Source: Clostridium sp. C8-1-8 (GTDB taxonomy: Bacteria; Bacillota; Clostridia; Clostridiales; Clostridiaceae). From it: 64,000 nucleotides of DNA. A program made the position numbers and the translations under genes. Positions within the stretch are counted from its first letter, which is position 1; every line of letters starts with the position of its first letter. The stretch lies in the NCBI RefSeq assembly GCF_009928445.1, contig NZ_JAABNO010000011.1, positions 62,001-126,000 on the forward strand, read 5' to 3'. This document shows positions 1 to 9,973 of this stretch, piece after piece. The notes under the pieces are model-generated. The model searched no databases. It was not told where the DNA came from and saw nothing but the letters and a program-made list of their open reading frames with translations.

Positions 1-1
1 T

Positions 2-3000
2 GATTCAAAATATAATCCTATAGATACCACTAAAAATACATATATATCAGCACCTACAACTGTTTCTGTTTCTGCGACACCTTCTACAGCGGTTACTAAT
101 AATAGTACTGTAAATATAAATGTAAAGAATGCAGATGGAAGTAATGCTGCCAATATACCCGTTACTCTTACTGCTGACTACGGAACATTAGACAGGTATG
201 AGGTTATAACAGATGGCAATGGAAATGCTACAACTATATTTAATAATAGTAATTATAGCCCAGGAAATGCTGTAATTAAGGCAGTAGCTCAAGGAGGAGC
301 GTATAATTATTGTACTATTAGTTACACAGGGGTTCCTAGAATAAGTAACTTCACCAAAAATGGTGTTGGAGATACATTAATGAACTTTACTAAAAATGAT
401 TTTTCAGTAACTTATACTGGAATGTTTAGTAGTTTGACTAGTGTAATAATTAAGTCACTTCCAGACAATGGTGTACTTGTTTATGATGGAATACCTGTAG
501 GTGTATCACAAGAAATACCTATTTCATACATAGACAAGTTAACCTTTATGCCTAATAAGTATTGGCATGGAAATACATCATTTAACTGGGCAGCTAGAGG
601 TTCTCAAGGAGCTATCTCTAATACAGCTATAGAAACTTTGGCTATTTCAGCTGTAAATCACGCACCTGAAACACCAGAAGGGTTTACAACAAGTCTTTTT
701 GATCAGCATCATAAAGCAGGGGATATTGTAAAACTTAAATGGGCAGCTTCCGTTGACCATGATAATGATCAATTAACTTATGTTTTAGAATATGGTGATG
801 GGGAAAATTGGAGTCAAATATATTCTGGTAATGCTTTAGAGTATAATTATACATTACCTAGTGGATATTCATCGCAATTCTCAATGTTTAGAGTAAAAGC
901 AGTGGATCCAGGTAAGCTAGAATCTGGTTATACATATTCGGAACCATTTGCACAAGATAGCGAAAAGCCTGTTATTAGATTAATTGGAATGCAGTCTAGA
1001 ACAATACAAGTTGGATTAACCTATACGGAAGAAGGTGCTACTGCCTTTGATAATTTCGACGGAGATTTGAATGATAAGCTTGTTAAAACAGGATCTGTTG
1101 ATACCAGCAAGATAGGCGATTATGCTATTACATATACTGTGTCTGATGCTGCAGGAAACACTTCTACTGTAGTAAGAGATGTTCATGTAATAGATATAAC
1201 TAAGCCTATAATATCCTTAAAAGGTGATTCAGACGAGACATTGGAAGTTAATCATGATTACATAGAAAAAGGTGCAACTGCCACTGACAACTACAATGGA
1301 GATGTTTCTAAGGATATAGCTATTAGTGGAACTGTTGATACTCATAAGCTTGGTGATTATGTTATATCTTATGATGTTAAGGACTCATCAAACAACAGTG
1401 CAGACACTGTAAAAAGAACTATACATGTAGTAGATACAACTAAACCTGTTATAACTATCAATGGTGACTCTGAAGTAACTTTAGAAGTTCATAATGACTA
1501 TGTGGATGCAGGTGCTGTGGCAAGTGATAATTATGATTCGGAAATTGCTTCAAGACTTTCGGTAACAGGAACAGTTGACCCAGATAAGCTTGGAGATTAT
1601 ACGATTTATTATAACGCAAAAGATGGATCAAATAATACCGCTGACACAGTAAAAAGAATAGTGCATGTAGTAGATACAACTAAGCCTGTACTAAGTATAA
1701 ATGGTAAGAAAGATATTACTGTAGAAGTTCATAGTAATTATTTGGATGAAGGTGTAACAGCTGAAGATAATTATGATTCTGATATAGCATCAAAGGTAAT
1801 AAGATCTGGTGAAGTTAATACAGACAAGCTTGGAGATTATGTTATATCCTATGATGTTAAGGACGCTTCAAATAACGTTGCTACTACAGTAAAGAGAAAC
1901 ATACATGTGGTAGACACTACGAAACCTACTATTAGTTTAGTAGGAAAGTCTGATATAACCTTAGAAGTTCATAGTTTATATGTAGATCTAGGGGCTGTTG
2001 CAAGTGACAACTATGACAATGAATTAAGTTCAGCAATAGATGTAAATGGAAACTTAAATACGGATAAGCTTGGAGATTACACTATAGCTTATAATGTGAA
2101 AGATAGCTCAGGAAATAAAGCAGATACAATATTAAGAACTATCCATGTAGTGGATACAACAAAGCCTGTTATAAAGTTAAAAGGTGAGGAAAGCCAAACT
2201 ATAGAGGTTCATAAGAGTTATGAAGAAGCTGGATTCATGGCTAATGATAATTATGACAATGATTTGACTTCTAAGGTTTTAGTTTCAGGAGCAGTTAATA
2301 CAGATAAGCTTGGTGATTATACTTTAAGTTATGATGTTAAAGACAGCTCAAATAACTCTGCTATAACTTTAAAAAGAATAGTACATGTAGTAGATACAAC
2401 AAAACCTGTAATTACCTTAAAGGGTGAAGCTGATATAAATGTTGAAGTTCACAAGAGTTATACTGATGAAGGGGTAAGTGCAACTGATAACTATGATAAT
2501 GATATAACTCCAAATGTAACTACTAGTGGAAAAGTTAATGCTGATAAAATTGGACAATATGTTATAAGCTATGATGTTAAAGATAGCTCAGGTAATGTCG
2601 CTGATACAGTAAAAAGAACTATACATGTAGTAGATACTACTAAGCCTATTATAAGCTTAAAGGGAGAAACCGATAAGACTATTGAAGTACATAATTCATA
2701 TGTAGACCCAGGGGCTACTGCCGCTGATAACTATGATGAGGATATAACCTCTAAGATAACTAAAACTGGAGAAGTAAATACAGATAAGGTTGGAGATTAT
2801 AGTATAAGCTATGATGTTAAGGATAATTCAAATAATGCTGCAGATACAGCTAAAAGAGTTATACATGTAGTTGATACTACCAATCCTATAATAGCCTTAA
2901 AAGGTGATTCAGATGAGATTCTAGAAGTTAATCATGATTACGTAGAAAAAGGTGCAACTGCCACTGATAATTATAATGGAAATATTTCTAAAGATATAGT

Positions 3001-6000
3001 TATTAGCGGAAGTGTTGATACTCATAAGTTAGGTGACTATGTTATAACTTATAACGTAAAAGATGAAGCTAACAATAGTGCTAGCACTGTAAAAAGAATA
3101 GTACATGTAGTAGACTCAACTAAACCTGTTATAACTGTCAAAGGTGATTCAGAAGTAAGTTTAGAAGTTCATAATGACTATGTGGATGCAGGTGCTGTGG
3201 CAAGTGATAATTATGATTCGGAAATTGCTTCAAAGCTTTCGGTAACAGGAACAGTTGACCCAGATAAGCTTGGAGATTATACGATTTATTATAATGCAAA
3301 AGATGGATCAAATAATACCGCTGACACAGTAAAAAGAATAGTGCATGTAGTAGATACAACTAAACCTGTATTAAGTATAAATGGTAAGAAAGATATTACT
3401 GTAGAAGTTCATAGTAATTATTTGGATGAAGGTGTAACAGCTGAAGATAACTATGATTCAGATACAGCATCAAAGGTAATAAAATCTGGTGAAGTTAATA
3501 CAGACAAGCTTGGAGATTATGTTATATCCTATGATGTTAAGGACAGCTCAAATAACGTTGCTGCTACAGTAAAGAGAAACATACATGTGGTAGATACTAC
3601 GAAACCTACCGTTAGTTTAGTAGGAAAGTCTGATATAACCTTAGAAGTTCATAGTTTATATGTAGATCTAGGGGCTGTTGCAAGTGACAACTATGACAAT
3701 GAATTAAGTTCAGCAATAGATGTAAATGGAAACTTAAATACAGATAAGCTTGGAGATTACACTATAGCTTATAATGTGAAAGATAGCTCAGGAAATAAAG
3801 CTGATACAATATTAAGAACTATCCATGTAGTGGATACAACAAAACCTATTATAAAGTTAAAAGGTGAGGAAAGCCAAACTATAGAGGTTCATAAGAGTTA
3901 TGAAGAAGCTGGATTCATGGCTAATGATAATTATGACAATGATTTAACTTCTAAGGTTTTAGTTTCAGGAGCAGTTAATACAGATAAGCTTGGTGATTAT
4001 ACTTTAAGTTATGATGTTAAAGACAGCTCAAATAACTCTGCTATAACTTTAAAAAGAATAGTACATGTAGTAGACTCAACTAAACCAGTTATTACTCTAA
4101 AGGGTGATGCTGAGCAAACAATAGAAGTTCATAGTAAGTATGTAGATCCTGGAGTAACTTTAATTGATAATTATGATAATGACATAAATTCAAAATTAGT
4201 GATTTCGGGAGCGGTTAATACTGATAAGCTTGGAGATTATACAATAGTTTATAATGTTAAAGACGGATCAGGTAATACTGCTGATACAGTAGCAAGAACA
4301 ATTCATGTAAAAGACACAACAAAGCCAGTTATAGATATAGTAGGAGATTCAGTCGTTACAGTTGAAGCTCAAAATACTTATACTGATAGTGGTGCTACTG
4401 CTACTGATAACTATGACAGCAATCTTACAGCAAGTATTAAAGTTAAGGGATCAGTTGATACTAATAAAATTGGTGAATACACCATATCATACGATGTGTC
4501 TGATTTATCTGGCAATAAAGCCGATACAGTTAAGAGAACAGTAAAAGTTGTAGATACGAAAAAACCAATCATAGAGATGAAGGGTGATTCTGATATAACT
4601 TTAGAGGTAGGAACTGAATACAAAGAACAAGGTGCCACTGCTAAGGATAACTATGATGGAGATATAACTGGTAAGATAGTTATGGATAGCAACATTAACA
4701 CAAATGTTAAAGGAAACTATTTTGTAAAATATAATGTTATGGACACAAGTGGTAATGCTGCAAAAGAAGTTGTAAGAAACATTCATATTATAGATAAAAT
4801 AGAGAGTATTACCCTATCGGGTCAAGTATTTAAACAGGAAGATAATTCGTTAATTGCAGGCGCAGATATAAGTCTTTATGATTTAGAAGAAAAACTTATA
4901 TACAAAACTACTTCTGATTCAAAGGGGATTTACTTATTACCTAATGTTAAGTTAGGTCAGTATATATTAGAAGCTCATGATAGTAATAACAACGTTACAT
5001 CAGTGCAAATTGATGCTAAACCAAACAGCGTTTTGGATACTACTATGAAAAAGGATATAGCTCTAGTTAATTACAAGATAGAGATGGATTCTAATCCAAA
5101 TACAATAGTTGGAGATGGTGTTTCAACAACGAAGCTTAGCGTAGTTGTTAAGGACAAGAATGGAAACACTCTAAAAGGTCTAAAGGTTGATTTTGATGCA
5201 TCAAAGGGTAGCTTCCCTAATGGAAACTCAGCTGTTACAGATAACAATGGTACAGCTTATGTAGATTATAAATCTGATAAGATAGAAAGCACAACAAGTG
5301 AAGTTATACCTGTAAAGGCTACTATCACAGATGCTAAAAATGGATTAAGCACAAGCAGACAGATTCTTGTAACCTTTGAACCTGGAAGTATTCAAGGTAT
5401 CGTTGTGGACAATGAAACTGGAACTCCTATAAGTGGAGCAGTAATTGTTGTTTCTAAGGACTTCAATAATGATGGAATAGTAGACTTCTATGCTAAAATG
5501 GTTACTGATGAAAGTGGAAAGTATAAGATAGCAGTACCTAAAGGTAATATTAGCTATGATGTTAATATTACAAAGCCAGTAAAGATAGGCGATACTGTGC
5601 AATTAAAGACTTTTAAACAGAATTGTGTTGCCGGCGACATAAATGGAGATAAAAAGGAAACTTATGCTTCAAACAATACTGTAGCTGGACTATTACTTAC
5701 TAAAGATACTAATGGAAAAACAAGTGTACTTACATCTTATAATGGTTTAAGTATGGCTGTGTTTGACAGTTCTAAGACTGATGTAAAAAAAGGACAAGAT
5801 ATATCAAATGTTAAGCCAGAGATGCTAGCAAACATAGATAGTAGTCAAAATGGAGGAGCATTCCAGGCTGAAGGACTTTCTGTTGGGAAGGAATATGTTT
5901 TAGCAGTTTACTATACTTTTCCTAGTGGTCAAAAGTTAATTGTGGGTACAGCAAGTGTTAATGTAGCAGAAAGTGGACAGATTAATATAACAAATGTATT

Positions 6001-6577
6001 AATTGACCCATATGGAACAATCACTGATAGCGCTACAGGAAAAGCAATTGATGGAGTACATGTTGTACTTTACTATGCAAATACGGCTAGAAATATTGCT
6101 CAGGGAATAAAGCCGGATACAATAGTAAATCTGCCAGAAGTTAAGGGCTTTAAACCAGCAGACAATGCTAATCCACAAGAAAGTACTGTAGATGGTGAAT
6201 ATGCATTTATGGTATTCCCAAATACAGATTATTATGTAAAAGCAGATAAAGCTGGTTATGATACATTTAAGAGTCCTACTATATCTGTAAATAATGAAAT
6301 AGTAAGATTTGATGTGACCATGAATAAAACTACTAAACCTGTGGTGCCTACAACACCAGATAAAAGTGAAGTAGTTAAAGATACACCAAATACAGTTGTA
6401 ACTAACAAAGCTGGTACAGATAAAACTATAACACCGGTTAATACACCAGATAAAGCTGTTAAGCAAACTAACCTTCCTAAGACAGGTGGTTTAGTAGATT
6501 CTAATCTGCTATTTGTTATAGGAGCAATTGTTATTGTTATCGGTGGAGTTGTACTAGCAAGAAGAAAAAGAAGATAA
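2..6577 (+). CDS. Giant LPXTG-anchored surface protein with DUF5011-type repeats (5' end outside window)
   Basis: The reading frame is open from the first bases of the window, so the N-terminus and signal peptide lie upstream; the ATG at 380 is internal. In order: a Big-1-like Ig domain (about nt 50-350), a cadherin-like segment, an Fn3-like segment (about 660-950), 16 DUF5011-type Ig repeats of exactly 80 residues (961-4800), a carboxypeptidase-regulatory-like domain, another Big-1 domain (about 5080-5380), two more regulatory-like/CnaB-like domains, and a Pro/Thr-rich spacer. It ends with LPKTG (6473-6487), a hydrophobic helix and an RRKRR tail, a sortase sorting signal. Such proteins are covalently attached to peptidoglycan and often act as adhesins or stalks; the ligand here is unknown. 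A terminator follows, so this is the end of its transcription unit. Confidence 0.93.
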   Translation, partial: DSKYNPIDTTKNTYISAPTTVSVSATPSTAVTNNSTVNINVKNADGSNAANIPVTLTADYGTLDRYEVITDGNGNATTIFNNSNYSPGNAVIKAVAQGGAYNYCTISYTGVPRISNFTKNGVGDTLMNFTKNDFSVTYTGMFSSLTSVIIKSLPDNGVLVYDGIPVGVSQEIPISYIDKLTFMPNKYWHGNTSFNWAARGSQGAISNTAIETLAISAVNHAPETPEGFTTSLFDQHHKAGDIVKLKWAASVDHDNDQLTYVLEYGDGENWSQIYSGNALEYNYTLPSGYSSQFSMFRVKAVDPGKLESGYTYSEPFAQDSEKPVIRLIGMQSRTIQVGLTYTEEGATAFDNFDGDLNDKLVKTGSVDTSKIGDYAITYTVSDAAGNTSTVVRDVHVIDITKPIISLKGDSDETLEVNHDYIEKGATATDNYNGDVSKDIAISGTVDTHKLGDYVISYDVKDSSNNSADTVKRTIHVVDTTKPVITINGDSEVTLEVHNDYVDAGAVASDNYDSEIASRLSVTGTVDPDKLGDYTIYYNAKDGSNNTADTVKRIVHVVDTTKPVLSINGKKDITVEVHSNYLDEGVTAEDNYDSDIASKVIRSGEVNTDKLGDYVISYDVKDASNNVATTVKRNIHVVDTTKPTISLVGKSDITLEVHSLYVDLGAVASDNYDNELSSAIDVNGNLNTDKLGDYTIAYNVKDSSGNKADTILRTIHVVDTTKPVIKLKGEESQTIEVHKSYEEAGFMANDNYDNDLTSKVLVSGAVNTDKLGDYTLSYDVKDSSNNSAITLKRIVHVVDTTKPVITLKGEADINVEVHKSYTDEGVSATDNYDNDITPNVTTSGKVNADKIGQYVISYDVKDSSGNVADTVKRTIHVVDTTKPIISLKGETDKTIEVHNSYVDPGATAADNYDEDITSKITKTGEVNTDKVGDYSISYDVKDNSNNAADTAKRVIHVVDTTNPIIALKGDSDEILEVNHDYVEKGATATDNYNGNISKDIVISGSVDTHKLGDYVITYNVKDEANNSASTVKRIVHVVDSTKPVITVKGDSEVSLEVHNDYVDAGAVASDNYDSEIASKLSVTGTVDPDKLGDYTIYYNAKDGSNNTADTVKRIVHVVDTTKPVLSINGKKDITVEVHSNYLDEGVTAEDNYDSDTASKVIKSGEVNTDKLGDYVISYDVKDSSNNVAATVKRNIHVVDTTKPTVSLVGKSDITLEVHSLYVDLGAVASDNYDNELSSAIDVNGNLNTDKLGDYTIAYNVKDSSGNKADTILRTIHVVDTTKPIIKLKGEESQTIEVHKSYEEAGFMANDNYDNDLTSKVLVSGAVNTDKLGDYTLSYDVKDSSNNSAITLKRIVHVVDSTKPVITLKGDAEQTIEVHSKYVDPGVTLIDNYDNDINSKLVISGAVNTDKLGDYTIVYNVKDGSGNTADTVARTIHVKDTTKPVIDIVGDSVVTVEAQNTYTDSGATATDNYDSNLTASIKVKGSVDTNKIGEYTISYDVSDLSGNKADTVKRTVKVVDTKKPIIEMKGDSDITLEVGTEYKEQGATAKDNYDGDITGKIVMDSNINTNVKGNYFVKYNVMDTSGNAAKEVVRNIHIIDKIESITLSGQVFKQEDNSLIAGADISLYDLEEKLIYKTTSDSKGIYLLPNVKLGQYILEAHDSNNNVTSVQIDAKPNSVLDTTMKKDIALVNYKIEMDSNPNTIVGDGVSTTKLSVVVKDKNGNTLKGLKVDFDASKGSFPNGNSAVTDNNGTAYVDYKSDKIESTTSEVIPVKATITDAKNGLSTSRQILVTFEPGSIQGIVVDNETGTPISGAVIVVSKDFNNDGIVDFYAKMVTDESGKYKIAVPKGNISYDVNITKPVKIGDTVQLKTFKQNCVAGDINGDKKETYASNNTVAGLLLTKDTNGKTSVLTSYNGLSMAVFDSSKTDVKKGQDISNVKPEMLANIDSSQNGGAFQAEGLSVGKEYVLAVYYTFPSGQKLIVGTASVNVAESGQINITNVLIDPYGTITDSATGKAIDGVHVVLYYANTARNIAQGIKPDTIVNLPEVKGFKPADNANPQESTVDGEYAFMVFPNTDYYVKADKAGYDTFKSPTISVNNEIVRFDVTMNKTTKPVVPTTPDKSEVVKDTPNTVVTNKAGTDKTITPVNTPDKAVKQTNLPKTGGLVDSNLLFVIGAIVIVIGGVVLARRKRR
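961..4800 (+). repeat. 16 tandem 240-bp coding repeats with a 1,680-bp higher-order duplication
   Basis: Sixteen in-frame units of exactly 240 bp (80 residues), each with the pattern DTTKPVI...LEVH..Y...GA.A.DNYD...GDY.I.Y.VKD. Units 1201-2400 and 2881-4080 match each other much better than they match neighbouring units, and long stretches are nearly identical (for example 1981-2040 equals 3661-3720). This points to a recent duplication or gene conversion of a five-unit block. The first and last units are the most divergent. Confidence 0.95.
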
Positions 6578-6631
6578 GAGTATATATTAGAAATTACTTT
6601 TAAAGAATTATAGCTATAACATAAATATATT

Positions 6632-6676
6632 AAGAGGTTGAAGTTAGATGTAAAAATCTATGCTTCAACCTTTTTA
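6632..6676 (+). terminator. Rho-independent terminator after the surface protein
   Basis: AGGTTGAAG (6635-6643) pairs with CTTCAACCT (6663-6671), the inner TAGAT/ATCTA also pairs, and a T-run follows. Confidence 0.85.
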
Positions 6677-6747
6677 ATATATTATGCTTAAATAAACTTA
6701 AACCTCAAATATTTCTATCACATTTATTTGTATATAGAAGAGGTAAT

Positions 6748-7143
6748 CTATTTTAAAACTCTAAGAGCTTCAGCTACTTTCTTGGCAAAAGCTAAGGGAT
6801 AATCTATAGATTCAAAGTGAATATACATGAGTCTTGGGTCCTCAAACAACCAGTGATTGTGTAAGGCTGTTACCATTATTCCATGCCTTCTAAGAACACT
6901 GATAAAATCATTAATTTCTTTTTGTAAGATAACTGTTTCACCTAGGTTAAGTGCTTTACCTTCTCTATCCATAGATTCGAAAGAGAACAGGGCAGATAGA
7001 GCTAATGGTGAATGAGTTGGTCTTCCTAGTATTTCTGCATCTATATCTCTCATAAAGGTTACAGTACACAATCTCCTATTAGATACTAAGATTTCTGCAC
7101 CAAGAGTTTTAGCAAATTCTTCACAAAGATTGCATTTTTCCAT
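6748..7143 (-). CDS. DUF1259 (LppY/LpqO-like) family protein
   Basis: A 131-residue protein resembling one DUF1259 domain. The C-terminal part HGIMVTALHNHWLFEDPR followed by MYIHFE and a final helix is the family hallmark. It has an N-terminal CNLCEEF cysteine pair and no signal peptide, so it is probably cytoplasmic. The biochemical role of the family is not established. The start is supported by AGGAGG about 10 nt upstream. It stands alone, convergent with the surface protein gene and divergent from the Rieske oxidoreductase gene. Confidence 0.7.
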   Translation of the reverse strand: MEKCNLCEEFAKTLGAEILVSNRRLCTVTFMRDIDAEILGRPTHSPLALSALFSFESMDREGKALNLGETVILQKEINDFISVLRRHGIMVTALHNHWLFEDPRLMYIHFESIDYPLAFAKKVAEALRVLK

Positions 7144-7413
7144 AGTATTTAAATCCTCCTATAATTTTTTAGGAAATCTAATTAAGTAATTTTTAGGTCA
7201 AGGTATTACTTAAGATGGATTCCCTATGTAACATAGGAGTTTATATAATATTATATGAAGGATAGCAGGATATTGGTACAAGCGTTTTGAATAAAAGCAA
7301 ATTAAAATCAATCTATAAATATTTAATGAGTGTAAATTAATACATAAATTTTCCTAACTAGTAAATTATAAATGTAGTTTATTAATATTAAGATATTAGT
7401 TTGGAGGATTAAT
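7144..7413. other. Divergent intergenic region between DUF1259 and Rieske oxidoreductase genes
   Basis: 270 bp of AT-rich DNA between two divergent genes. It must hold both promoters, but no unambiguous -35/-10 pair or regulatory RNA was recognised. Confidence 0.4.
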
Positions 7414-8973
7414 ATGAGTAACAATAATATGGATGTATTTTTAAGCAATCATGAGCCTTATTGGATTGCGTCAGTTGATAAAACTGAATATCCAGCTTTG
7501 GCTGAAGATATTAATGTAGACATTGCAATAATAGGAGGAGGTATGGTTGGGATAACCTCTGCATTTCTTTTAAAAAGAAAAGGCTTTAAGGTAGCTATTT
7601 TAGAGGCTAATAATATTGCACATGGTACTACTGGGCACACAACTGCTAAAATAACTTCACAACATGGATTAATTTATGACAAGATTACAAAAAGTGTGGG
7701 GCATGATAAGGCTAGCCAGTATGCAGAAGCAAATGAGTATGCTATTCATTTCATAGCAAATTTAATTAAGGAAAAGAATATAGACTGTGATTTTGAAAAA
7801 AAGCAATCTTATATCTATACTCAGTCTGATGAATATATAAAGAAAATTGAGAATGAAGTTAAGGCAGCTTCAAACTTAGGAATAAAAGCCACGTATCTAG
7901 ATAAAGCTCCATTACCTTTTGATACAAAGGCAGCTGTTCGCTTTGATAATCAAGCACAATTTCATCCATTAAAATACTTACTTACATTAGCTAAGGATAT
8001 ACCAGGAGGTGGAAGTAGTATCTTCGAACACACAAAAGTTGTTGATGTTGATGATAACAGTGACAAATGTATACTTAAAACAGATGCTGGCAAAAAGGTT
8101 TTTGCATCTAAAGTTATAGTGGCTTCACATTTTCCTTGCTATGATGGACTTGGATTGTATTTTGCGCGAATGCATTCTGAAAGATCATATGCAATAGGTG
8201 TTAAAGCAAATGTACCATCGCCTGATGGAGTGTTTATAACAGCAGAAAAGCCGCTAAGATCTATACGATCTCAAAGGTTTGAGAACAGTGAAATATTAAT
8301 AATAGCAGGGGAACACCACAAAACAGGTGCAGAGAATAAAACTAATATTCACTATGAGAACTTAGGGAATTTTGCAAAGGATAACTTTAATTTGCAAAGT
8401 ATATTATATAGGTGGTCCACTCAAGACTGTATAACCGTAGATAATTTGCCATACGTTGGTTTTATCAATTCTAACACCTCTAGAGTTTTTGTTGCAACAG
8501 GCTTTGGTAAATGGGGTATGACTAACGGCACAGCTGCAGCAATAATTATTACAGATTTAATTGCTGACGGAAACAATAAGTGGCAAGAGGTATATAGTCC
8601 TTCAAGATTTGATATATCTTCAGTACCTAAGATAGTAGAAACAAATTTAGATGTGGCTAAGAATCTTATAAAGGGAAAGCTTGAACAATTACCTGAAGAC
8701 CTTGAAGTGAAGAATGGAGAAGCTAAGGTAGTAAAGGTGAAGGGTGAAAGATTAGGTGCATACCGTGATGAAGATGGTAAACTGCATGTAGTTAATACAA
8801 CATGTACTCATCTAGGCTGCGAATTAGAGTGGAATGAAGCGGAAAAGACATGGGACTGCCCTTGTCATGGTTCTAGGTTTAATTATGATGGGGATAATGT
8901 TGAAGGTCCTGCTTTTAATAAGCTAGGTAATAGTTATAAAAATGAGAACAAGGTAGATGCAGATATACTGTGA
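7414..8973 (+). CDS. FAD-dependent oxidoreductase with C-terminal Rieske [2Fe-2S] domain (YhfW-like)
   Basis: A 519-residue two-domain protein. The N-terminal part is a DAO-type FAD domain with the dinucleotide motif IIGGGMVG (residues 39-46) and the HGTTGHTTAK segment typical of this family. The C-terminus carries a Rieske cluster site, C464-x-H466 and C482-P-C484-H485, which should bind a [2Fe-2S] cluster. The layout matches Bacillus subtilis YhfW, whose substrate is not known. No transmembrane helix, so a cytoplasmic electron-transfer or amine/amino acid oxidase-type role is likely. RBS TTGGAGGATT precedes the ATG. Located near glyoxalase and hemerythrin genes, but not in one operon with them. 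Confidence 0.88.
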   Translation: MSNNNMDVFLSNHEPYWIASVDKTEYPALAEDINVDIAIIGGGMVGITSAFLLKRKGFKVAILEANNIAHGTTGHTTAKITSQHGLIYDKITKSVGHDKASQYAEANEYAIHFIANLIKEKNIDCDFEKKQSYIYTQSDEYIKKIENEVKAASNLGIKATYLDKAPLPFDTKAAVRFDNQAQFHPLKYLLTLAKDIPGGGSSIFEHTKVVDVDDNSDKCILKTDAGKKVFASKVIVASHFPCYDGLGLYFARMHSERSYAIGVKANVPSPDGVFITAEKPLRSIRSQRFENSEILIIAGEHHKTGAENKTNIHYENLGNFAKDNFNLQSILYRWSTQDCITVDNLPYVGFINSNTSRVFVATGFGKWGMTNGTAAAIIITDLIADGNNKWQEVYSPSRFDISSVPKIVETNLDVAKNLIKGKLEQLPEDLEVKNGEAKVVKVKGERLGAYRDEDGKLHVVNTTCTHLGCELEWNEAEKTWDCPCHGSRFNYDGDNVEGPAFNKLGNSYKNENKVDADIL

Positions 8974-8991
8974 TATAAATATAAAGAATAA

Positions 8992-9028
8992 AAAATAAGA
9001 AATAAGAAATAAGAAATAAGAAATAAGA
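8992..9028 (+). repeat. AAATAAG heptanucleotide microsatellite
   Basis: About five consecutive copies of the 7-mer AAATAAG, directly downstream of the Rieske gene and at the edge of a degenerate dispersed-repeat copy (9029-9088). Confidence 0.85.
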
Positions 9029-9088
9029 ATGTATGTCCTACCAGAAGTTTTTCACATAGGTTCGGAAAATGGAGATACATAAAAAAAT
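9029..9088 (+). repeat. Dispersed intergenic repeat, partial copy C
   Basis: The segment containing CCAGAAG, TTCACATA, GTTC and GGAAAA matches the 3' part of the longer copies at about 16936-17165 and 43800-44015. Only the 3' third of the element is present. Confidence 0.65.
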
Positions 9089-9120
9089 TACTAAAGTAAT
9101 TCCCTTTAGTAATTTTTTTA
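9085..9120. terminator. Bidirectional terminator between convergent genes
   Basis: AAATTACTAAAG (9085-9096) pairs with CTTTAGTAATTT (9104-9115), with a T-run after it and an A-run before it. It can serve the Rieske gene on + and the MBL gene on -. Confidence 0.85.
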
Positions 9121-9129
9121 TTAAAAAGT

Positions 9130-9864
9130 CTATAGATTAAACTCTTCTCCTCTACGGCTAATTGTTTTTACATCAACAGCAGAGTCAGCCATTTTTTCTT
9201 TGAACTTGTCAGTTGTAGCATAGTCTTCACCAAAGTGCATTGGGATAAAGACTTTAGGTGAAAGTTCTTTTATAAAGTATTCTCCACCTGCACAGTAGTT
9301 GTGTTCTAGTCTTGGATCTACTGGGAAGAAAGCTATATCTATCTGATTGCCTTTTATCTTAGAAATCTCTTCTTTAAATAATCTTTCTCCTTCAGCTATA
9401 TCTTCCTTAGTGTCATCCCACCAATACCACCAGTTTAAGTCTCCAGAGTGGAAGATACTTACTCCATCTACTTTAATTAGGAAAGATATTCCAAGGTCTG
9501 TAGAACCAAAACTTTTTATTTCTAGTCCTTGAAGGCTTAAGTTTTCATAAGGATTCATAATATTTATATTTTTACTATTGCTATTTGGTTGGATGTCACT
9601 GCTTAGTACGTATTTTATATCTGGTCTTATTGCTTCCCATTCGAGGATTATTGGATTGAAATGATCTGCATGGCTATGGGAAGAAAAAACTATTAATTTT
9701 TTTGAAATTTGTAGATCTTCTTCACTTATAGCTCCAGTGGTTCTGTTTTTCACATCACTATCTACTGTGTCTTTAAAGTAGTCAAAGATTAGAAAATAGT
9801 TTTCTGTTTCTACTGAAAAACCACTATTATAAAGGTAATTTGCTTTTATATTAAATTTATCCAT
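9130..9864 (-). CDS. MBL-fold metallo-hydrolase
   Basis: A 244-residue protein with the metallo-beta-lactamase zinc motif SHSHADH near residue 66, a later FHSGDLNWW block and a C-terminal PMHFGED block that provides further metal ligands. It resembles UlaG/YtkP-like hydrolases. The substrate cannot be told from sequence. A GTG at 9873 is in frame, but the RBS GGAAAG lies better spaced for the ATG at 9864. Monocistronic, with its promoter at 9944-9972. No signal peptide, so cytoplasmic. Confidence 0.85.
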   Translation of the reverse strand: MDKFNIKANYLYNSGFSVETENYFLIFDYFKDTVDSDVKNRTTGAISEEDLQISKKLIVFSSHSHADHFNPIILEWEAIRPDIKYVLSSDIQPNSNSKNINIMNPYENLSLQGLEIKSFGSTDLGISFLIKVDGVSIFHSGDLNWWYWWDDTKEDIAEGERLFKEEISKIKGNQIDIAFFPVDPRLEHNYCAGGEYFIKELSPKVFIPMHFGEDYATTDKFKEKMADSAVDVKTISRRGEEFNL

Positions 9865-9929
9865 ATATATCACTCTTTCCTATAAATTTTGCTTTAATTT
9901 TATTATGCATAAAAATTTTTAAATTAAAC

Positions 9930-9972
9930 ACATTGTGTACCATATTATAACATTGTGTATAATATATGTAAA
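9930..9972 (-). promoter_or_regulatory. Promoter of MBL hydrolase with paired direct repeats
   Basis: On the minus strand: -35 TTTACA (9967-9972), 17-bp spacer, -10 TATAAT (9944-9949). The sequence TACACAATGT occurs twice, 20 bp apart (9930-9939 and 9950-9959 on +), flanking the -10 on the same face of the helix, as expected for an operator. Confidence 0.5.
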
Positions 9973-9973
9973 T

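Noticed and set aside
1458-3359. Two similar antisense ORFs inside the surface protein gene
   Set aside because: They are mirror readings of the same tandem repeat. No RBS and no independent features.
961-4800. Regular 240-bp repeats as a CRISPR or satellite array
   Set aside because: They are in-frame, encode 80-residue Ig-like domains, and have no short identical repeats with variable spacers.
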